NCBI RefSeq assembly: GCF_031846485.1
Contig: NZ_JAVRHQ010000005.1
Coordinates: 1 to 64,000 of the forward strand
Source of the DNA: Autumnicola tepida
GTDB lineage: Bacteria > Bacteroidota > Bacteroidia > Flavobacteriales > Flavobacteriaceae
Length of the DNA: 64,000 nucleotides
Direction of reading: 5' to 3'
A model generated the notes under the pieces. The model was not told where the DNA came from, searched no databases, and saw only the letters and a program-made list of their open reading frames with translations. This document shows positions 25,546-35,219 of the stretch, piece by piece. The number at the start of each line of letters is the position of its first letter. The first letter of the stretch is position 1. The translations under genes were made by a program, and so were the position numbers.

Positions 25546-25743
25546 AAGGTCAAATATTATCTATAAGATTTTCTAAGAATTATCTTCTTTAAGGAATAAG
25601 CTGATATAGAAAAATGCTTTTCTTTCGAAAACGATTAAGTAAAAAGATGTTGCCAATTCCTTATTACTGCGCCTTTTACTCGCATTTTTAGCACTCAATT
25701 CGTATCTTGCAAAGAAATCAATTAACCAATTTAAAATAAAAAT

Positions 25744-27033
25744 ATGAGTGTGATAATAGATATTCATGCACGCCAGATTTTCGACTCCAGAGGAAATCCA
25801 ACTGTAGAAGTAGACGTAATTACAGAAAATGGAATCCTTGGTAGGGCAGCAGTTCCTTCAGGGGCTTCAACAGGGGAGCATGAAGCGGTAGAACTTCGCG
25901 ATGGCGGTAGTGATTTTATGGGAAAAGGAGTAACACAGGCGGTGGAAAATGTAAATAAGAACATTTCTGAAAAACTGCTTGGATACTCTGTATTTGAACA
26001 AAACCTGATTGACCAGGCCATGATAGACCTTGATGGTACGCCAAACAAATCCAATCTTGGTGCAAATGCCATTCTCGGGGTTTCCCTTGCTGCTGCAAAA
26101 GCTGCGGCTAACGAGCTAGGTTTGCCTCTTTACCGCTATGTAGGCGGGGTGAGCGCCAATACGCTTCCTGTTCCAATGATGAATATCATTAACGGTGGTT
26201 CCCATAGTGATGCTCCTATCGCATTTCAGGAGTTTATGATCATGCCGGTGAAAGCAAAGAATTTCTCTCATGCTCTTAAGATGGGTACGGAAATTTTCCA
26301 TAACCTGAAAAAAGTTTTGCATGACAGGGGCCTTAGTACCGCTGTTGGGGATGAAGGAGGTTTCGCGCCGACCCTGGACGGAACTGAGGATGCGCTGGAT
26401 ACTATCCTGAAAGCGATAGAAAAAGCAGGTTATAAAGGCGGTGATGATGTAATGATCGCCCTGGATTGTGCTGCAGCTGAATTCTATGAAAATGGCAAAT
26501 ACAACTACGCCAAATTTGAAGGAGATAAAGGAAAAGTAAGAAGCAGCGAAGAGCAGGCAGAATATCTTGCAGAACTTTCTTCTAAATATCCAATTATCTC
26601 TATTGAAGATGGAATGGATGAGAATGACTGGGATGGCTGGAAAGCTTTAACCGATAAAATTGGGGATAAAGTGCAATTGGTTGGGGACGATTTATATGTG
26701 ACCAACGTAGAACGTCTTTCCAGAGGTATTGAAGAAGGGATAGCAAATTCGATACTGATTAAGGTTAACCAGATTGGAACTTTAACCGAAACTATCGCGG
26801 CGGTAAATATGGCCCATAATGCCGGTTATACTTCTGTAATGTCACACCGTTCAGGGGAAACTGAAGATAACACCATTGCAGACCTTGCTGTTGCACTTAA
26901 CACGGGACAAATTAAAACCGGTTCTGCTTCACGTAGTGACCGAATGGCTAAGTATAATCAGCTACTGAGAATAGAAGAGGAACTTGGTGATGTCGCGTAC
27001 TACCCAAAGGAGAAGGCATTCAAGATTAAATAA
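25744..27033 (+). CDS. eno: enolase
   Basis: Enolase (429 residues) converts 2-phosphoglycerate to phosphoenolpyruvate in glycolysis. IHARQIFDSRGNPTVEVDV at the start, GDEGGFAP, and the signature ILIKVNQIGTLTET are present, as are the metal ligands around ALDCAAAEF, ISIEDGMDENDW and LVGDDLYVTN. A TATCTTG sequence at 25703-25709 is a weak -7 candidate. The gene is monocistronic, ending at a strong terminator. Confidence 0.98.
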   Translation: MSVIIDIHARQIFDSRGNPTVEVDVITENGILGRAAVPSGASTGEHEAVELRDGGSDFMGKGVTQAVENVNKNISEKLLGYSVFEQNLIDQAMIDLDGTPNKSNLGANAILGVSLAAAKAAANELGLPLYRYVGGVSANTLPVPMMNIINGGSHSDAPIAFQEFMIMPVKAKNFSHALKMGTEIFHNLKKVLHDRGLSTAVGDEGGFAPTLDGTEDALDTILKAIEKAGYKGGDDVMIALDCAAAEFYENGKYNYAKFEGDKGKVRSSEEQAEYLAELSSKYPIISIEDGMDENDWDGWKALTDKIGDKVQLVGDDLYVTNVERLSRGIEEGIANSILIKVNQIGTLTETIAAVNMAHNAGYTSVMSHRSGETEDNTIADLAVALNTGQIKTGSASRSDRMAKYNQLLRIEEELGDVAYYPKEKAFKIK

Positions 27034-27054
27034 TTTTAAGCTCTTATATTTGAG

Positions 27055-27081
27055 ACCCCTCTAAACCAGAGGGGTTTTTTT
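27055..27081 (+). terminator. intrinsic terminator after eno
   Basis: An 8-bp stem (27055-27062 with 27068-27075), loop AAACC, then a T7 run to 27081. Confidence 0.92.
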
Positions 27082-27159
27082 ATGATTATTTCTGTAAATT
27101 TAGTTAAAAATTAACAATAGAATAATTAACTTCTCGTTCTAACCAATCTTAGGTTCTAT

Positions 27160-28707
27160 ATGAACAATTTTCTTTTTGTAGCTGCTGAGAATGATGCTAT
27201 AGCACGTTGTAAGGCGGGCGGAATGGGTGATGTGGTAAGGGATGTGCCCCGCCAGATTGCCGGAAGGGGAGATAAGGTGCATGTGGTTGTTCCCTCATAT
27301 TCCCGGCTTCATACTAATGCCAGTTTTAAAGCACATTTAAACTTTCAGTTAAGAGGAGAAATCTATAAAGCAGAACTCTATGAAGTTCAGCCAAAAAAGG
27401 AATTTGAAAATATATATCATTACGTGATTCATCATCCTGAAATCCAGGCTGGTGATATTGCGCACATTTATCATAACGACCTAACCGAGCCATATTTTAC
27501 AGATGCCGTAAAGTTCTTTATTTTTTGTGCCGGTGTTGCCGAAGCTATTAAGAGCGGTGCATTTGGTAAACTGAATGTTGCACATCTGCACGACTGGCAC
27601 TCCAGCCTGGTGCTTTTTTTAAGGAGGTTCCATCCGGCTTACGAAGTTCTTAAATCCATCAGGTTTGTGTACACTATTCACAACCTTGCCATCCAGGGAA
27701 TTCGCCCTTTCTCTGGGAGTTATTCTTCTGTTGAAAACTGGTTTCCTGAACTTCAGCTCAATTACGAAGAACTACAGGACCCAAGGTATCACGATTGTAT
27801 AAACCTTATGGCTATAGGGATACGCTTTGCCGATGCTGTACAAACCGTTTCCCCATCCTATAAAGAAGATATCCTGAAGCCCAGTGCGCCGCCAGAATTT
27901 ATTGGAGGTGAAGGGCTGGAAGAGGATTTAAAACAGGCAGATAAAGAGGGACGTTTATTTGGGATCCTGAATGGTGCCAATTATTCAAATATTAATACAG
28001 CAGAAAAGGGAATTTTGTTCAGGCAGTGTATCCGGAGGTTGTTCCGGTGGTTGCAGGAAGAAAAGAAAGATTATAAAGCCCATTACTTGGCACATACGGG
28101 GGAAAAGCTCACAAGATTTCAACAGGATAAGCCAGATTTTATCTGCACCAGTATCGCTCGCCTTACCGAGCAGAAGTTTTATTTCTTCAGGGAAGATCCT
28201 ACTCTCCTGCCAAAACTGATAGCAAAACTTACGGAAACCAATGGTATTTTTATTCTATTAGGCACGGGCGCCCCAGAATATGAGGCTATTTTCAGGGCAG
28301 CCAGTTATGAGCATAAAAATTTTATTTTCATCAATGCGCAGTCAGAAAGTATTATTGATATGCTTTACCAGGAATCTAATCTTTATTTAATGCCGAGCCT
28401 TTTTGAACCCTGTGGCATAAGCCAGATGCTCGCCATGAGGAATGGCCAGCCTTGCCTCGTGCATCATACCGGCGGGTTAAAAGACACTGTAATTCACAGG
28501 AAAACCGGCTTTAGTTTTACCGGCGATACCCTGGAGGAAAAAATAGCAGATTTTGTAAGGGTTTTTTCTGAAACAGTAGACCTTTTCTTCAATGATAAAA
28601 AGGAATGGAAAAAAATTTCAGCCAACGCGAAAAAACAAAAATTCACCTGGGAAAAATCGGTTGATGACTATTACAAATATCTCTATGCCTTGGATGTTAA
28701 AGAATAA
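27160..28707 (+). CDS. glycogen/starch synthase family glycosyltransferase (GT5)
   Basis: The 515-residue product resembles GT5 glycogen synthases, which extend alpha-1,4-glucan chains from a nucleotide sugar. The N-terminal donor loop appears as KAGGMGDV (residues about 18-25), and HLHDWHSS and YTIHNLAIQG follow. In the C-terminal domain, SIARLTEQK and the catalytic-region SLFEPCGISQMLAMRNGQPC are clear. An insert of some 60 residues near the domain junction makes it longer than E. coli GlgA (477). No other glycogen gene is adjacent, so donor and product are uncertain. A TAAATTTA sequence near 27097 is a weak promoter candidate. Confidence 0.85.
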   Translation: MNNFLFVAAENDAIARCKAGGMGDVVRDVPRQIAGRGDKVHVVVPSYSRLHTNASFKAHLNFQLRGEIYKAELYEVQPKKEFENIYHYVIHHPEIQAGDIAHIYHNDLTEPYFTDAVKFFIFCAGVAEAIKSGAFGKLNVAHLHDWHSSLVLFLRRFHPAYEVLKSIRFVYTIHNLAIQGIRPFSGSYSSVENWFPELQLNYEELQDPRYHDCINLMAIGIRFADAVQTVSPSYKEDILKPSAPPEFIGGEGLEEDLKQADKEGRLFGILNGANYSNINTAEKGILFRQCIRRLFRWLQEEKKDYKAHYLAHTGEKLTRFQQDKPDFICTSIARLTEQKFYFFREDPTLLPKLIAKLTETNGIFILLGTGAPEYEAIFRAASYEHKNFIFINAQSESIIDMLYQESNLYLMPSLFEPCGISQMLAMRNGQPCLVHHTGGLKDTVIHRKTGFSFTGDTLEEKIADFVRVFSETVDLFFNDKKEWKKISANAKKQKFTWEKSVDDYYKYLYALDVKE

Positions 28708-28726
28708 CAGGTTACTTCAACTTCAT

Positions 28727-28742
28727 AAAGACTCGAGTCTTT
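28727..28742. promoter_or_regulatory. perfect 16-bp palindrome
   Basis: AAAGACTCGAGTCTTT reads the same on both strands. It could be a weak terminator (6-bp stem, TCGA loop, short T-run) of the glycogen synthase-like gene or a binding site for a dimeric regulator. Only the symmetry is seen. Confidence 0.45.
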
Positions 28743-28944
28743 GACTACAGAAATTGTCCTGCTTGTAAATTTTAGCGAGATTATCTCCTAAAATACTTCC
28801 GCGGGAAAAATTCTTTTTTTTCAATCTATTCTATCTATTTTTCTTCCAGCCAAGGGGAAGTAAGTTTTAACCGGGACAGTATTTTTTCTATACAAGAACT
28901 TTCTGAAACCCGCTGTTAATAATACCTTAAATGAGTTTTAACAA

Positions 28945-28975
28945 TTGATATACTTGTCAGTTTTTCTTAAATTCG
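28945..28975 (+). promoter_or_regulatory. promoter of gltA
   Basis: TTG at 28945-28947, a 20-nt spacer and TAAATTCG at 28968-28975 fit the Bacteroidetes consensus with one mismatch. The ATG is 33 nt beyond. Confidence 0.55.
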
Positions 28976-29008
28976 CAATCATATCAAATTAAAAAGAAAA
29001 TTATCAAA

Positions 29009-30292
29009 ATGTCAGATAAAGCCTCACTAGAATATCAAGGAAAAAAATATGAATTTCCGGTTGTAAAGGGTACCGAAAATGAAATAGGAATCGATATTAA
29101 AACCCTGCGTTCTGAAGCAGGGATTATTACCCTGGATCGCGGTTATAAAAATACCGGTAGTTGCGAAAGCGCGATTACCTTCCTGGACGGTGAAAAAGGA
29201 GTGCTTAGGTACCGTGGGTATGCTATAGAGGATCTGGCAGAAAAGGCCGATTTTCTTGAAGTTGCTTATTTGCTGATTTTTGGCGAATTGCCTACAAAGG
29301 AGCAGCTTGATAAATTCTATGCAGATATCCAGGAAGAATCTGAAGTAGATGAAGAGATGAAAAAAATTCTGGACGGCTTTCCAAAATCGGCCCATCCCAT
29401 GGGAGTGCTTTCTTCATTAACCAGTGCCCTTATTGCCTTTAACCCTTCTTCTGTAGATGTTTCTTCAGAAGCTGATATGTATAAAGCTATTGTGAAAATA
29501 CTGGGCAAATTCCCGGTCCTTGCCGCATGGACCTTAAGAAAGAAAAAGAGCGATCCTCTAAATTACGGCGATGATTCTCTGGGCTATGTAGAGAACCTGC
29601 ATAAAATGATGTTCGAAAAGCCGGGAAAAAAATATAATGTTGATAAAGCGGTGATCAATGCGCTGGATAAACTTCTTATCCTTCATGCAGATCATGAGCA
29701 AAACTGTTCTACCTCTACCGTAAGAATGGTAGGTTCTTCACACGCCGGTCTCTTCGCCTCAATTTCAGCTGGTATTTCAGCGCTATGGGGGCCACTGCAC
29801 GGTGGTGCTAACCAGGCCGTGATTGAAATGCTGGAAAGGATAAAAGAAGATGGCGGAGACACCAAGAAATTTATGGCTAAAGCCAAAGATAAAGAAGACC
29901 CATTTAGGTTAATGGGCTTTGGGCACAGGGTATACAAAAATTTCGACCCCCGCGCCAAGATTATTAAGAAATCTGCAGATGAGGTGCTTGGCCAGCTGGG
30001 AGTGAACGATCCTGTGCTGGATATTGCCAAAGGCCTTGAAAAAGAAGCGTTGGAAGACGATTATTTCGTGAAAAGAAAACTTTATCCAAACGTCGATTTC
30101 TATTCCGGAATTATTTACCGTGCACTTGGAATCCCCGTAGAAATGTTTACGGTTATGTTCGCCCTGGGACGTTTGCCGGGATGGATCGCCCAATGGAGGG
30201 AAATGAGGTTGATGAAAGAACCTATTGGCCGGCCAAGACAAATATACATTGGCGAGGGCCACAGGGATTTCAAACCTCTTGACCAGAGATAG
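29009..30292 (+). CDS. gltA: citrate synthase
   Basis: Citrate synthase (427 residues) condenses oxaloacetate and acetyl-CoA at the start of the TCA cycle. The hexameric Gram-negative type is indicated by the N-terminal beta region (residues 1-50) and overall length. Catalytic regions are visible: HADHEQNCSTSTVRM, LWGPLHGGANQAV and MGFGHRVYKNFDPRA, with the active-site Asp within VDFYSGI. The next gene starts 78 nt later after a terminator. Confidence 0.97.
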   Translation: MSDKASLEYQGKKYEFPVVKGTENEIGIDIKTLRSEAGIITLDRGYKNTGSCESAITFLDGEKGVLRYRGYAIEDLAEKADFLEVAYLLIFGELPTKEQLDKFYADIQEESEVDEEMKKILDGFPKSAHPMGVLSSLTSALIAFNPSSVDVSSEADMYKAIVKILGKFPVLAAWTLRKKKSDPLNYGDDSLGYVENLHKMMFEKPGKKYNVDKAVINALDKLLILHADHEQNCSTSTVRMVGSSHAGLFASISAGISALWGPLHGGANQAVIEMLERIKEDGGDTKKFMAKAKDKEDPFRLMGFGHRVYKNFDPRAKIIKKSADEVLGQLGVNDPVLDIAKGLEKEALEDDYFVKRKLYPNVDFYSGIIYRALGIPVEMFTVMFALGRLPGWIAQWREMRLMKEPIGRPRQIYIGEGHRDFKPLDQR

Positions 30293-30316
30293 AAAAACAC
30301 CTTATATAATTTCAGG

Positions 30317-30345
30317 AAAAGCTTCATCATGGTATGAGGCTTTTT
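30317..30345 (+). terminator. intrinsic terminator after gltA
   Basis: An 11-bp stem with one G-U pair (30317-30327 with 30334-30344), loop of 6, T residues at the end. The next promoter box begins right after it. Confidence 0.8.
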
Positions 30346-30346
30346 C

Positions 30347-30354
30347 TATATTTG
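30347..30354 (+). promoter_or_regulatory. -7 promoter box for the arginine-hydrolase pair
   Basis: TATATTTG fits TAnnTTTG. It abuts the gltA terminator and lies only 16 nt before ATG 30370, implying a very short leader. No good -33 element is seen. Confidence 0.4.
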
Positions 30355-30369
30355 CCAAAAACCACCGGG

Positions 30370-31281
30370 ATGAAATTGCATATAAATAATGAAACTTCAC
30401 GCCTTAAAGCCGTTGTGCTTGGAACCGCTGAAAGTGTTGGCGGGATTCCTAATATTTCCGAAGCTTACGACCCAAAGTCGATTGAACATATAAAAATGGG
30501 CACATATCCTAAAGAAGAGGATATGATACGCGAAGTCGAATCTGTTGCCGATGTGCTGAAGAAACACGATGTAGAAGTTTACAGGCCAAAACTCATTAAA
30601 AATTACAACCAGATTTTTACCCGGGATATTGCCTTTGTTATAGAAGATAAGTTCATAATGGCCAATATCCTGCCAGACAGGGAGCAGGAGATTGAGGCCA
30701 TAAGCCATGTGATTAACCAGATTCCTTCAGAAAATGTAATTGAGCTTCCTGAAAATGCCCATATAGAAGGTGGGGATGTAATGCCTTTTGGCGATTATAT
30801 CCTGGTAGGGACCTACACCAAAGAAGATTATAAGAGTTTTATCACGGCAAGAACAAACAAAGAGGCCGTTCAGGCTTTAAAAGATCTTTTTCCGCAGAAA
30901 AAAGTAGTGCCCTTTAACCTGAAAAAATCTAATGTAGAGCCACGGGACAATGCCCTGCACCTGGACTGCTGTTTCCAGCCGGTGGGAAAAGATAAGGCCA
31001 TTATTTACAAAGGCGGATTTCTGGATGAGAAGGAATATGAGTGGCTGGTTAAACTCTTCGGAAAGGAAAACATGTTTGAAATCACGCGCGATGAGATGTA
31101 CAATATGTTCTCCAACGTTTTTTCCATTTCTGAAGACGTGGTTATTTCAGAAAGAAACTTTAAGAGGCTTAATAACTGGCTGAGAGACAATAATATTGCA
31201 GTTGAAGAAGTGCCATATGCCGAAATTGCAAAACAGGAAGGATTGTTGCGTTGTTCAACATTACCTTTAATACGCGAATAA
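30370..31281 (+). CDS. arginine-deiminase/DDAH-superfamily hydrolase
   Basis: The 303-residue product belongs to the guanidine-modifying superfamily that acts on arginine-like substrates. I see the acidic motif IEGGDVMPFGD, the catalytic His in ALHLDCCFQP, and the C-terminal nucleophile Cys in LLRCSTLPLIR. ATG 30370 is preferred over 30334, which lies upstream of the promoter box. The ctlX gene follows after 8 nt, so the two are co-transcribed and probably work on arginine or citrulline derivatives. The exact substrate (dimethylarginine, arginine or other) is not determinable. Confidence 0.85.
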   Translation: MKLHINNETSRLKAVVLGTAESVGGIPNISEAYDPKSIEHIKMGTYPKEEDMIREVESVADVLKKHDVEVYRPKLIKNYNQIFTRDIAFVIEDKFIMANILPDREQEIEAISHVINQIPSENVIELPENAHIEGGDVMPFGDYILVGTYTKEDYKSFITARTNKEAVQALKDLFPQKKVVPFNLKKSNVEPRDNALHLDCCFQPVGKDKAIIYKGGFLDEKEYEWLVKLFGKENMFEITRDEMYNMFSNVFSISEDVVISERNFKRLNNWLRDNNIAVEEVPYAEIAKQEGLLRCSTLPLIRE

Positions 31282-31289
31282 AAAGATTT

Positions 31290-32213
31290 ATGAAGCAGAT
31301 AACAAACACGTTGTTAATGGTTAGGCCTGTGGCCTTCAGGATGAATGAGCAAACCGCTGTAAACAACTATTTTCAGGAAGATATTCAAAATTCTGATGTA
31401 AATAAGAAGGCCCAGGAGGAGTTTGATGAATTTGTGAAAAAGCTGAACAGTGTTGGGGTCCAAACTGTTGTGGTGGATGATATTGTGGAAGATGACACGC
31501 CAGATTCCATATTTCCCAACAACTGGGTTTCGTTTCATGAAGACGGAAATATCGCCCTTTATCCCATGTTTGCCCCTAACCGTAGAAAGGAACGCAGGCT
31601 GGAGTATTTCGCACAGCTGGAAGACGCAGGCTTTAAAATTAACAATATCGTAGATTATACTGCTGCGGAAGAGGATGATGTTTTTCTTGAAGGTACCGGC
31701 AGCATGATTCTGGACAGGGTAAACCAGAAGGCTTACTGTGCAATCTCCCCCCGTGCCGATGAAGACCTGCTAATTGAATTTTGCGAAGATTTTGAATTTA
31801 CACCCGTTATTTTTACCGCCAACCAGAGCGTTGATGGGAAAAGGAAGCCAATCTATCATACCAACGTAATGATGTGTATGGCCGAGGAATTCGCGGTCAT
31901 TTGCCTGGATAGCATAGACAATGCGAAAGAGCGAAAGAATGTAATAAAGCACTTAAAGCAGGACGGCAAGGAAATAATTGCCATTTCTGAGGCGCAAATG
32001 CACGAGTTCGCAGGAAACATGCTGCAGGTACAGGGCTCAGAAAAAAAATATCTTGTAATGAGCGCGAGGGCTCATGCCGGTTTAAATAAAGACCAGATTT
32101 CAAAAATAGAGAAGCATTGTGAAATATTAAGCAGTGACCTTCATATGATTGAGACTTGTGGCGGGGGAAGCGCCCGGTGTATGATGGCAGAGGTTTTTCT
32201 TCCGAAAGCCTAA
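31290..32213 (+). CDS. ctlX: citrulline utilisation hydrolase CtlX-like
   Basis: This 307-residue amidinotransferase-fold protein matches CtlX, named for citrulline use in Flavobacteria. Conserved features: IFPNNWVSFHEDG, FLEGTGSMILDR with catalytic Glu, the His in YHTNVMMCM, and a terminal GGGSARCMMAEVFLP with nucleophile Cys. ATG 31290 was chosen because MLVRP-like residues follow closely; an upstream in-frame start at 31251 would overlap the previous gene. Its stop overlaps the convergent BCCT gene by 4 nt. Confidence 0.88.
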   Translation: MKQITNTLLMVRPVAFRMNEQTAVNNYFQEDIQNSDVNKKAQEEFDEFVKKLNSVGVQTVVVDDIVEDDTPDSIFPNNWVSFHEDGNIALYPMFAPNRRKERRLEYFAQLEDAGFKINNIVDYTAAEEDDVFLEGTGSMILDRVNQKAYCAISPRADEDLLIEFCEDFEFTPVIFTANQSVDGKRKPIYHTNVMMCMAEEFAVICLDSIDNAKERKNVIKHLKQDGKEIIAISEAQMHEFAGNMLQVQGSEKKYLVMSARAHAGLNKDQISKIEKHCEILSSDLHMIETCGGGSARCMMAEVFLPKA

Positions 32214-33700
32214 GTTTTTCTGAATAAGTTAACCAGGAAAATAACCAGCATTGCTCCCGTAAAAATGGCAAAAGGAAGGGAGCTGATGATTAGGAATTTT
32301 TGCATTGCCGAGAGCACGTCACTCTCTGGTTTTATATTCCCCAGGACGATAATTGCTTCTGAAAAGATTAAGATGAGAGCGGCCCAGATAAGGCGAAATT
32401 TCTTATTGGGCTCTTCTTTGCCTTTGTCGCTAAACATGCTTAGCACGAAGATGGCAGAATCTACAGAAGTTACCAGAAAGCTGATGAGTAACAGGATCAC
32501 GATTACATTGGTGATTTCAGAAAATGGCAGGTTCGCAAAAAACACGAACATAGAAGTGAAAACATTCCCAAATTCGCCGTTGTAATTTGGCATTTGGGCT
32601 ATAACATCAAAAGCCGAAGTTCCAAAAACGCTGAACCAGAAAAAGCTTCCTAAAGAAGGAATCAGCAAAACGCCTAAAATCATCTCCCTTAAACTCCTTC
32701 CTTTGGAAATACGCGCGATAAAGATACCTGTAAATGGAGCCCAGGCCAGCCAGAAGGCCCAGTAATAGTAGGTCCAGTCGGTTAAAAATTGTTTTCCGGG
32801 ATCATAATCTCCCCAGGCAATACTCAGCGGGACAAAATCGATGATATAACGATAAAATGAGCTAAGGAAATTTGCCATTATTTCGGAAAAATCGCCCAGG
32901 AAAAAAACAAAGAACATCAGGAGGACGGTTATGTAAATATTCCAGTTTGAGATAACTTTAATGCCCTTTTGCACCCCTGCGTAAGCAGAAATAAATGCTA
33001 GCAGGCAGATTAAAAGTACCATTCCCATAACCGGCGCCAGGTTGCCGGGCGCGCTACTGGTTAAATGGCTTATGCCTCCTTCAATTTGTGTGGTTCCCAG
33101 GCCTATTGCCGCCACAAGGCCAAAAACGGTGGTAAGGATGGTAAGGAGGTCTGTTGCCTGGGGTAGAAAACGTATTTTTCTGAAATTCCCAATGCCGGAA
33201 CTTAAGCGTACATCTTCTTTTTTAACAAATATGGAGTAGCCAATAACAATGGCAAAAATTCCGTAGAAAGCCCATGCTGTAAAGCCCCACTGGTAAAATG
33301 TATATTCCAGGGCAATAACTTCTTTAGGGGCTGCGGTTGCAATGGGAGGGTTTAGGTACATGAACACCGGTTCCTGAACGGCCCGCAACAAAATCCCGGC
33401 TCCCATTCCCGCACTGTAGAGCATGGCAATCCAGGACAACCTGCCGAATTCTGGCGGGGAATTTCCCAGTTTTATCTTTCCAAGCCTCGAAAAGGCGATG
33501 AATAAAAGAAAAAGGACGCAAAGAAGCCCCAGCCATAAATAGAACGCGCCAAATAGCTCGCGTACCCATACAGAACCTTTCTCAATGAGGATGTAAAATA
33601 GTTCCGTGTAAAGAAATATAAAAAGAGAGAATACCAGCAGGATTGCCGTTGAGAGGTAAAAAAGTGGATTTTCAGCTATGTTTTTTCGAAATTTTTTCAA
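32210..33700 (-). CDS. BCCT-family betaine/choline/carnitine transporter
   Basis: The 496-residue inner-membrane protein shows about 12 hydrophobic segments and the BCCT signature around FWLAWAPFTGIFIARISKG, followed by RSLREMILG. These carriers import trimethylammonium compounds, often as osmoprotectants. The segment GMGAGILLRAVQEPV departs somewhat from the usual Gly-rich helix (often GMGIGLLFYGVAEP), which may reflect coupling or substrate differences. It starts within the stop of the upstream SDR gene (4-nt overlap), so the two form an operon. Confidence 0.92.
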   Translation of the reverse strand: MKKFRKNIAENPLFYLSTAILLVFSLFIFLYTELFYILIEKGSVWVRELFGAFYLWLGLLCVLFLLFIAFSRLGKIKLGNSPPEFGRLSWIAMLYSAGMGAGILLRAVQEPVFMYLNPPIATAAPKEVIALEYTFYQWGFTAWAFYGIFAIVIGYSIFVKKEDVRLSSGIGNFRKIRFLPQATDLLTILTTVFGLVAAIGLGTTQIEGGISHLTSSAPGNLAPVMGMVLLICLLAFISAYAGVQKGIKVISNWNIYITVLLMFFVFFLGDFSEIMANFLSSFYRYIIDFVPLSIAWGDYDPGKQFLTDWTYYYWAFWLAWAPFTGIFIARISKGRSLREMILGVLLIPSLGSFFWFSVFGTSAFDVIAQMPNYNGEFGNVFTSMFVFFANLPFSEITNVIVILLLISFLVTSVDSAIFVLSMFSDKGKEEPNKKFRLIWAALILIFSEAIIVLGNIKPESDVLSAMQKFLIISSLPFAIFTGAMLVIFLVNLFRKT

Positions 33701-35148
33701 GAATCGGGCAGGGCTTTTTGTGGTTCTCCTTTGGCGATTTTATTCAGCATACCTTCAAAGATAAAGTAATGAAAGGGATACATGGAGTACCAGTACAACC
33801 GGCCCCAAAGGCCTTTTGGGCGGAAAGTAGCTGTTTGGTGCAGTATGTTTTCTGCGTCTATTTTAAATTCCAGCCAGGCTTCGCCCGGCACTTTCATTTC
33901 AGCAAAAAGCAGCAGCCTTTTCTCTTCACGGTCGGCAAGTAAAACCCGCCAGAAATCGAGGGAATCGCCACTGTTAATGAGCTGGGGGTGCGTTCTTCCT
34001 CTTCTAAGGCCCACGCCTCCAAACAACTTGTCTATGTACCCGCGAAATTTCCACAGCCAGTTGCCGTAGTACCAGCCATTTAATCCGCCAATGGCCCAAA
34101 TACGGTCCAGCACCTCTTCGGGATTTTCTATTTTTACAGCTTGTTTATCAGTAAGGCAGCCATATTCCGGCACCTGTATGTATTTGTTGAGTTCCTTTTT
34201 AAAGCGGCCGCTGCTAAGGGAGTCCTTCCAGCTGGAAACTACCTGGTTCTGCTCTATCCTGTGAAAGGCAAATTTTATGGCCTCGGTATAATGTAAAGGG
34301 GCAATCCCCAGCAGTTCCTGCAGCCGGGTATCTTTGGTCACCACTTCCACCTTCATGCTGTCCACCAGGTTTTGAGCAAGTTTGTAGGACGTGGAGGTGA
34401 TGAAATAAAGCCAGTAAGAAGATAATTTTGGAGACATTACCGGCACGCTCCAAATCCACAATTTCAGCTCTCGCACCTTCGCGTACTGCTCCATCATTTC
34501 CTGGTAACTTAAAATATCTGGCCCACCAATATCAAAAGACTGGTTAAAACATTCTTTCCTTCCAATAACGCCGGTGAGAAATTGAATAACGTCTCTTATG
34601 GCAAGGGGCTGGCATTTTGTTCTTACCCATTGCGGGGTGATCATTACAGGGAGTTTTTCACATAAATCCCTTAAAATCTCGAACGAGGAACTGCCGGAGC
34701 CAATAATAATCGCTGCCCTTAACACGGTGGTGTGAAAATGGCCTTTATATAAAATTTCTTCAACTTTTTTGCGGGAAGCAAGGTGCCGGGAGAGTTTTTC
34801 TTCATTAATAATCCCGCTTAGGTAAATTACCTGGTTCACCGAGGTGCCGCCCATCATTTTATTGAAATTTTTCGCGGCCTTCATCTCCTGTTCATCAAAA
34901 TCTTTTGTTGAGGCGGTCATGGAGTGAATAAGATAATAGGCAACATCTATATTTTTGATTTTTGCCGGGGCTTTTTTATCTTTCAGGAAATCGATTTCCA
35001 CGAGCTCCACCTGGTCCCGTAGTTCCCTGGAAGAAGAAAAGCGGTTTTTATTCCTCACCGCGCAAACCACCTCATGGCCCTGCTCTAAAAGTTCGGGGAG
35101 CAGGCGCATGCCAATATAACCGTTTGCACCTGTAAGCAGTATACGCAT
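33697..35148 (-). CDS. SDR-family NAD(P)-binding protein with DUF2867-type C-terminus
   Basis: The 483-residue product has an N-terminal Rossmann domain with TGANGYIG (residues 6-13), then YLIHSM and IYLSGI as in atypical extended SDRs. From about residue 330 it continues with a domain rich in Trp/Tyr/Phe (GGLNGWYYGNWLWKFRG and GLWGRLYWY), matching the DUF2867 partner domain. Substrate is unknown. It shares 4 nt with the transporter gene downstream. Coupling of such a protein to an osmolyte carrier suggests a stress or envelope role, but this is only context. Confidence 0.83.
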   Translation of the reverse strand: MRILLTGANGYIGMRLLPELLEQGHEVVCAVRNKNRFSSSRELRDQVELVEIDFLKDKKAPAKIKNIDVAYYLIHSMTASTKDFDEQEMKAAKNFNKMMGGTSVNQVIYLSGIINEEKLSRHLASRKKVEEILYKGHFHTTVLRAAIIIGSGSSSFEILRDLCEKLPVMITPQWVRTKCQPLAIRDVIQFLTGVIGRKECFNQSFDIGGPDILSYQEMMEQYAKVRELKLWIWSVPVMSPKLSSYWLYFITSTSYKLAQNLVDSMKVEVVTKDTRLQELLGIAPLHYTEAIKFAFHRIEQNQVVSSWKDSLSSGRFKKELNKYIQVPEYGCLTDKQAVKIENPEEVLDRIWAIGGLNGWYYGNWLWKFRGYIDKLFGGVGLRRGRTHPQLINSGDSLDFWRVLLADREEKRLLLFAEMKVPGEAWLEFKIDAENILHQTATFRPKGLWGRLYWYSMYPFHYFIFEGMLNKIAKGEPQKALPDS

Positions 35149-35219
35149 GTGGAGAGTTTAGATGAATAAATTAGGAATTAAATTAGTACTTTCACCCCAG
35201 ATTAGTAAAATTTTATAAA

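Larger units (their letters stand above)
28708..29008. other. intergenic region before gltA
   Basis: About 300 nt. It contains a perfect 16-bp palindrome centred on CTCGAG (28727-28742, 20 nt after the preceding gene) and the gltA promoter (28945-28975). The rest is AT-rich with no ORF, RNA gene or repeat that I could support. Confidence 0.6.
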
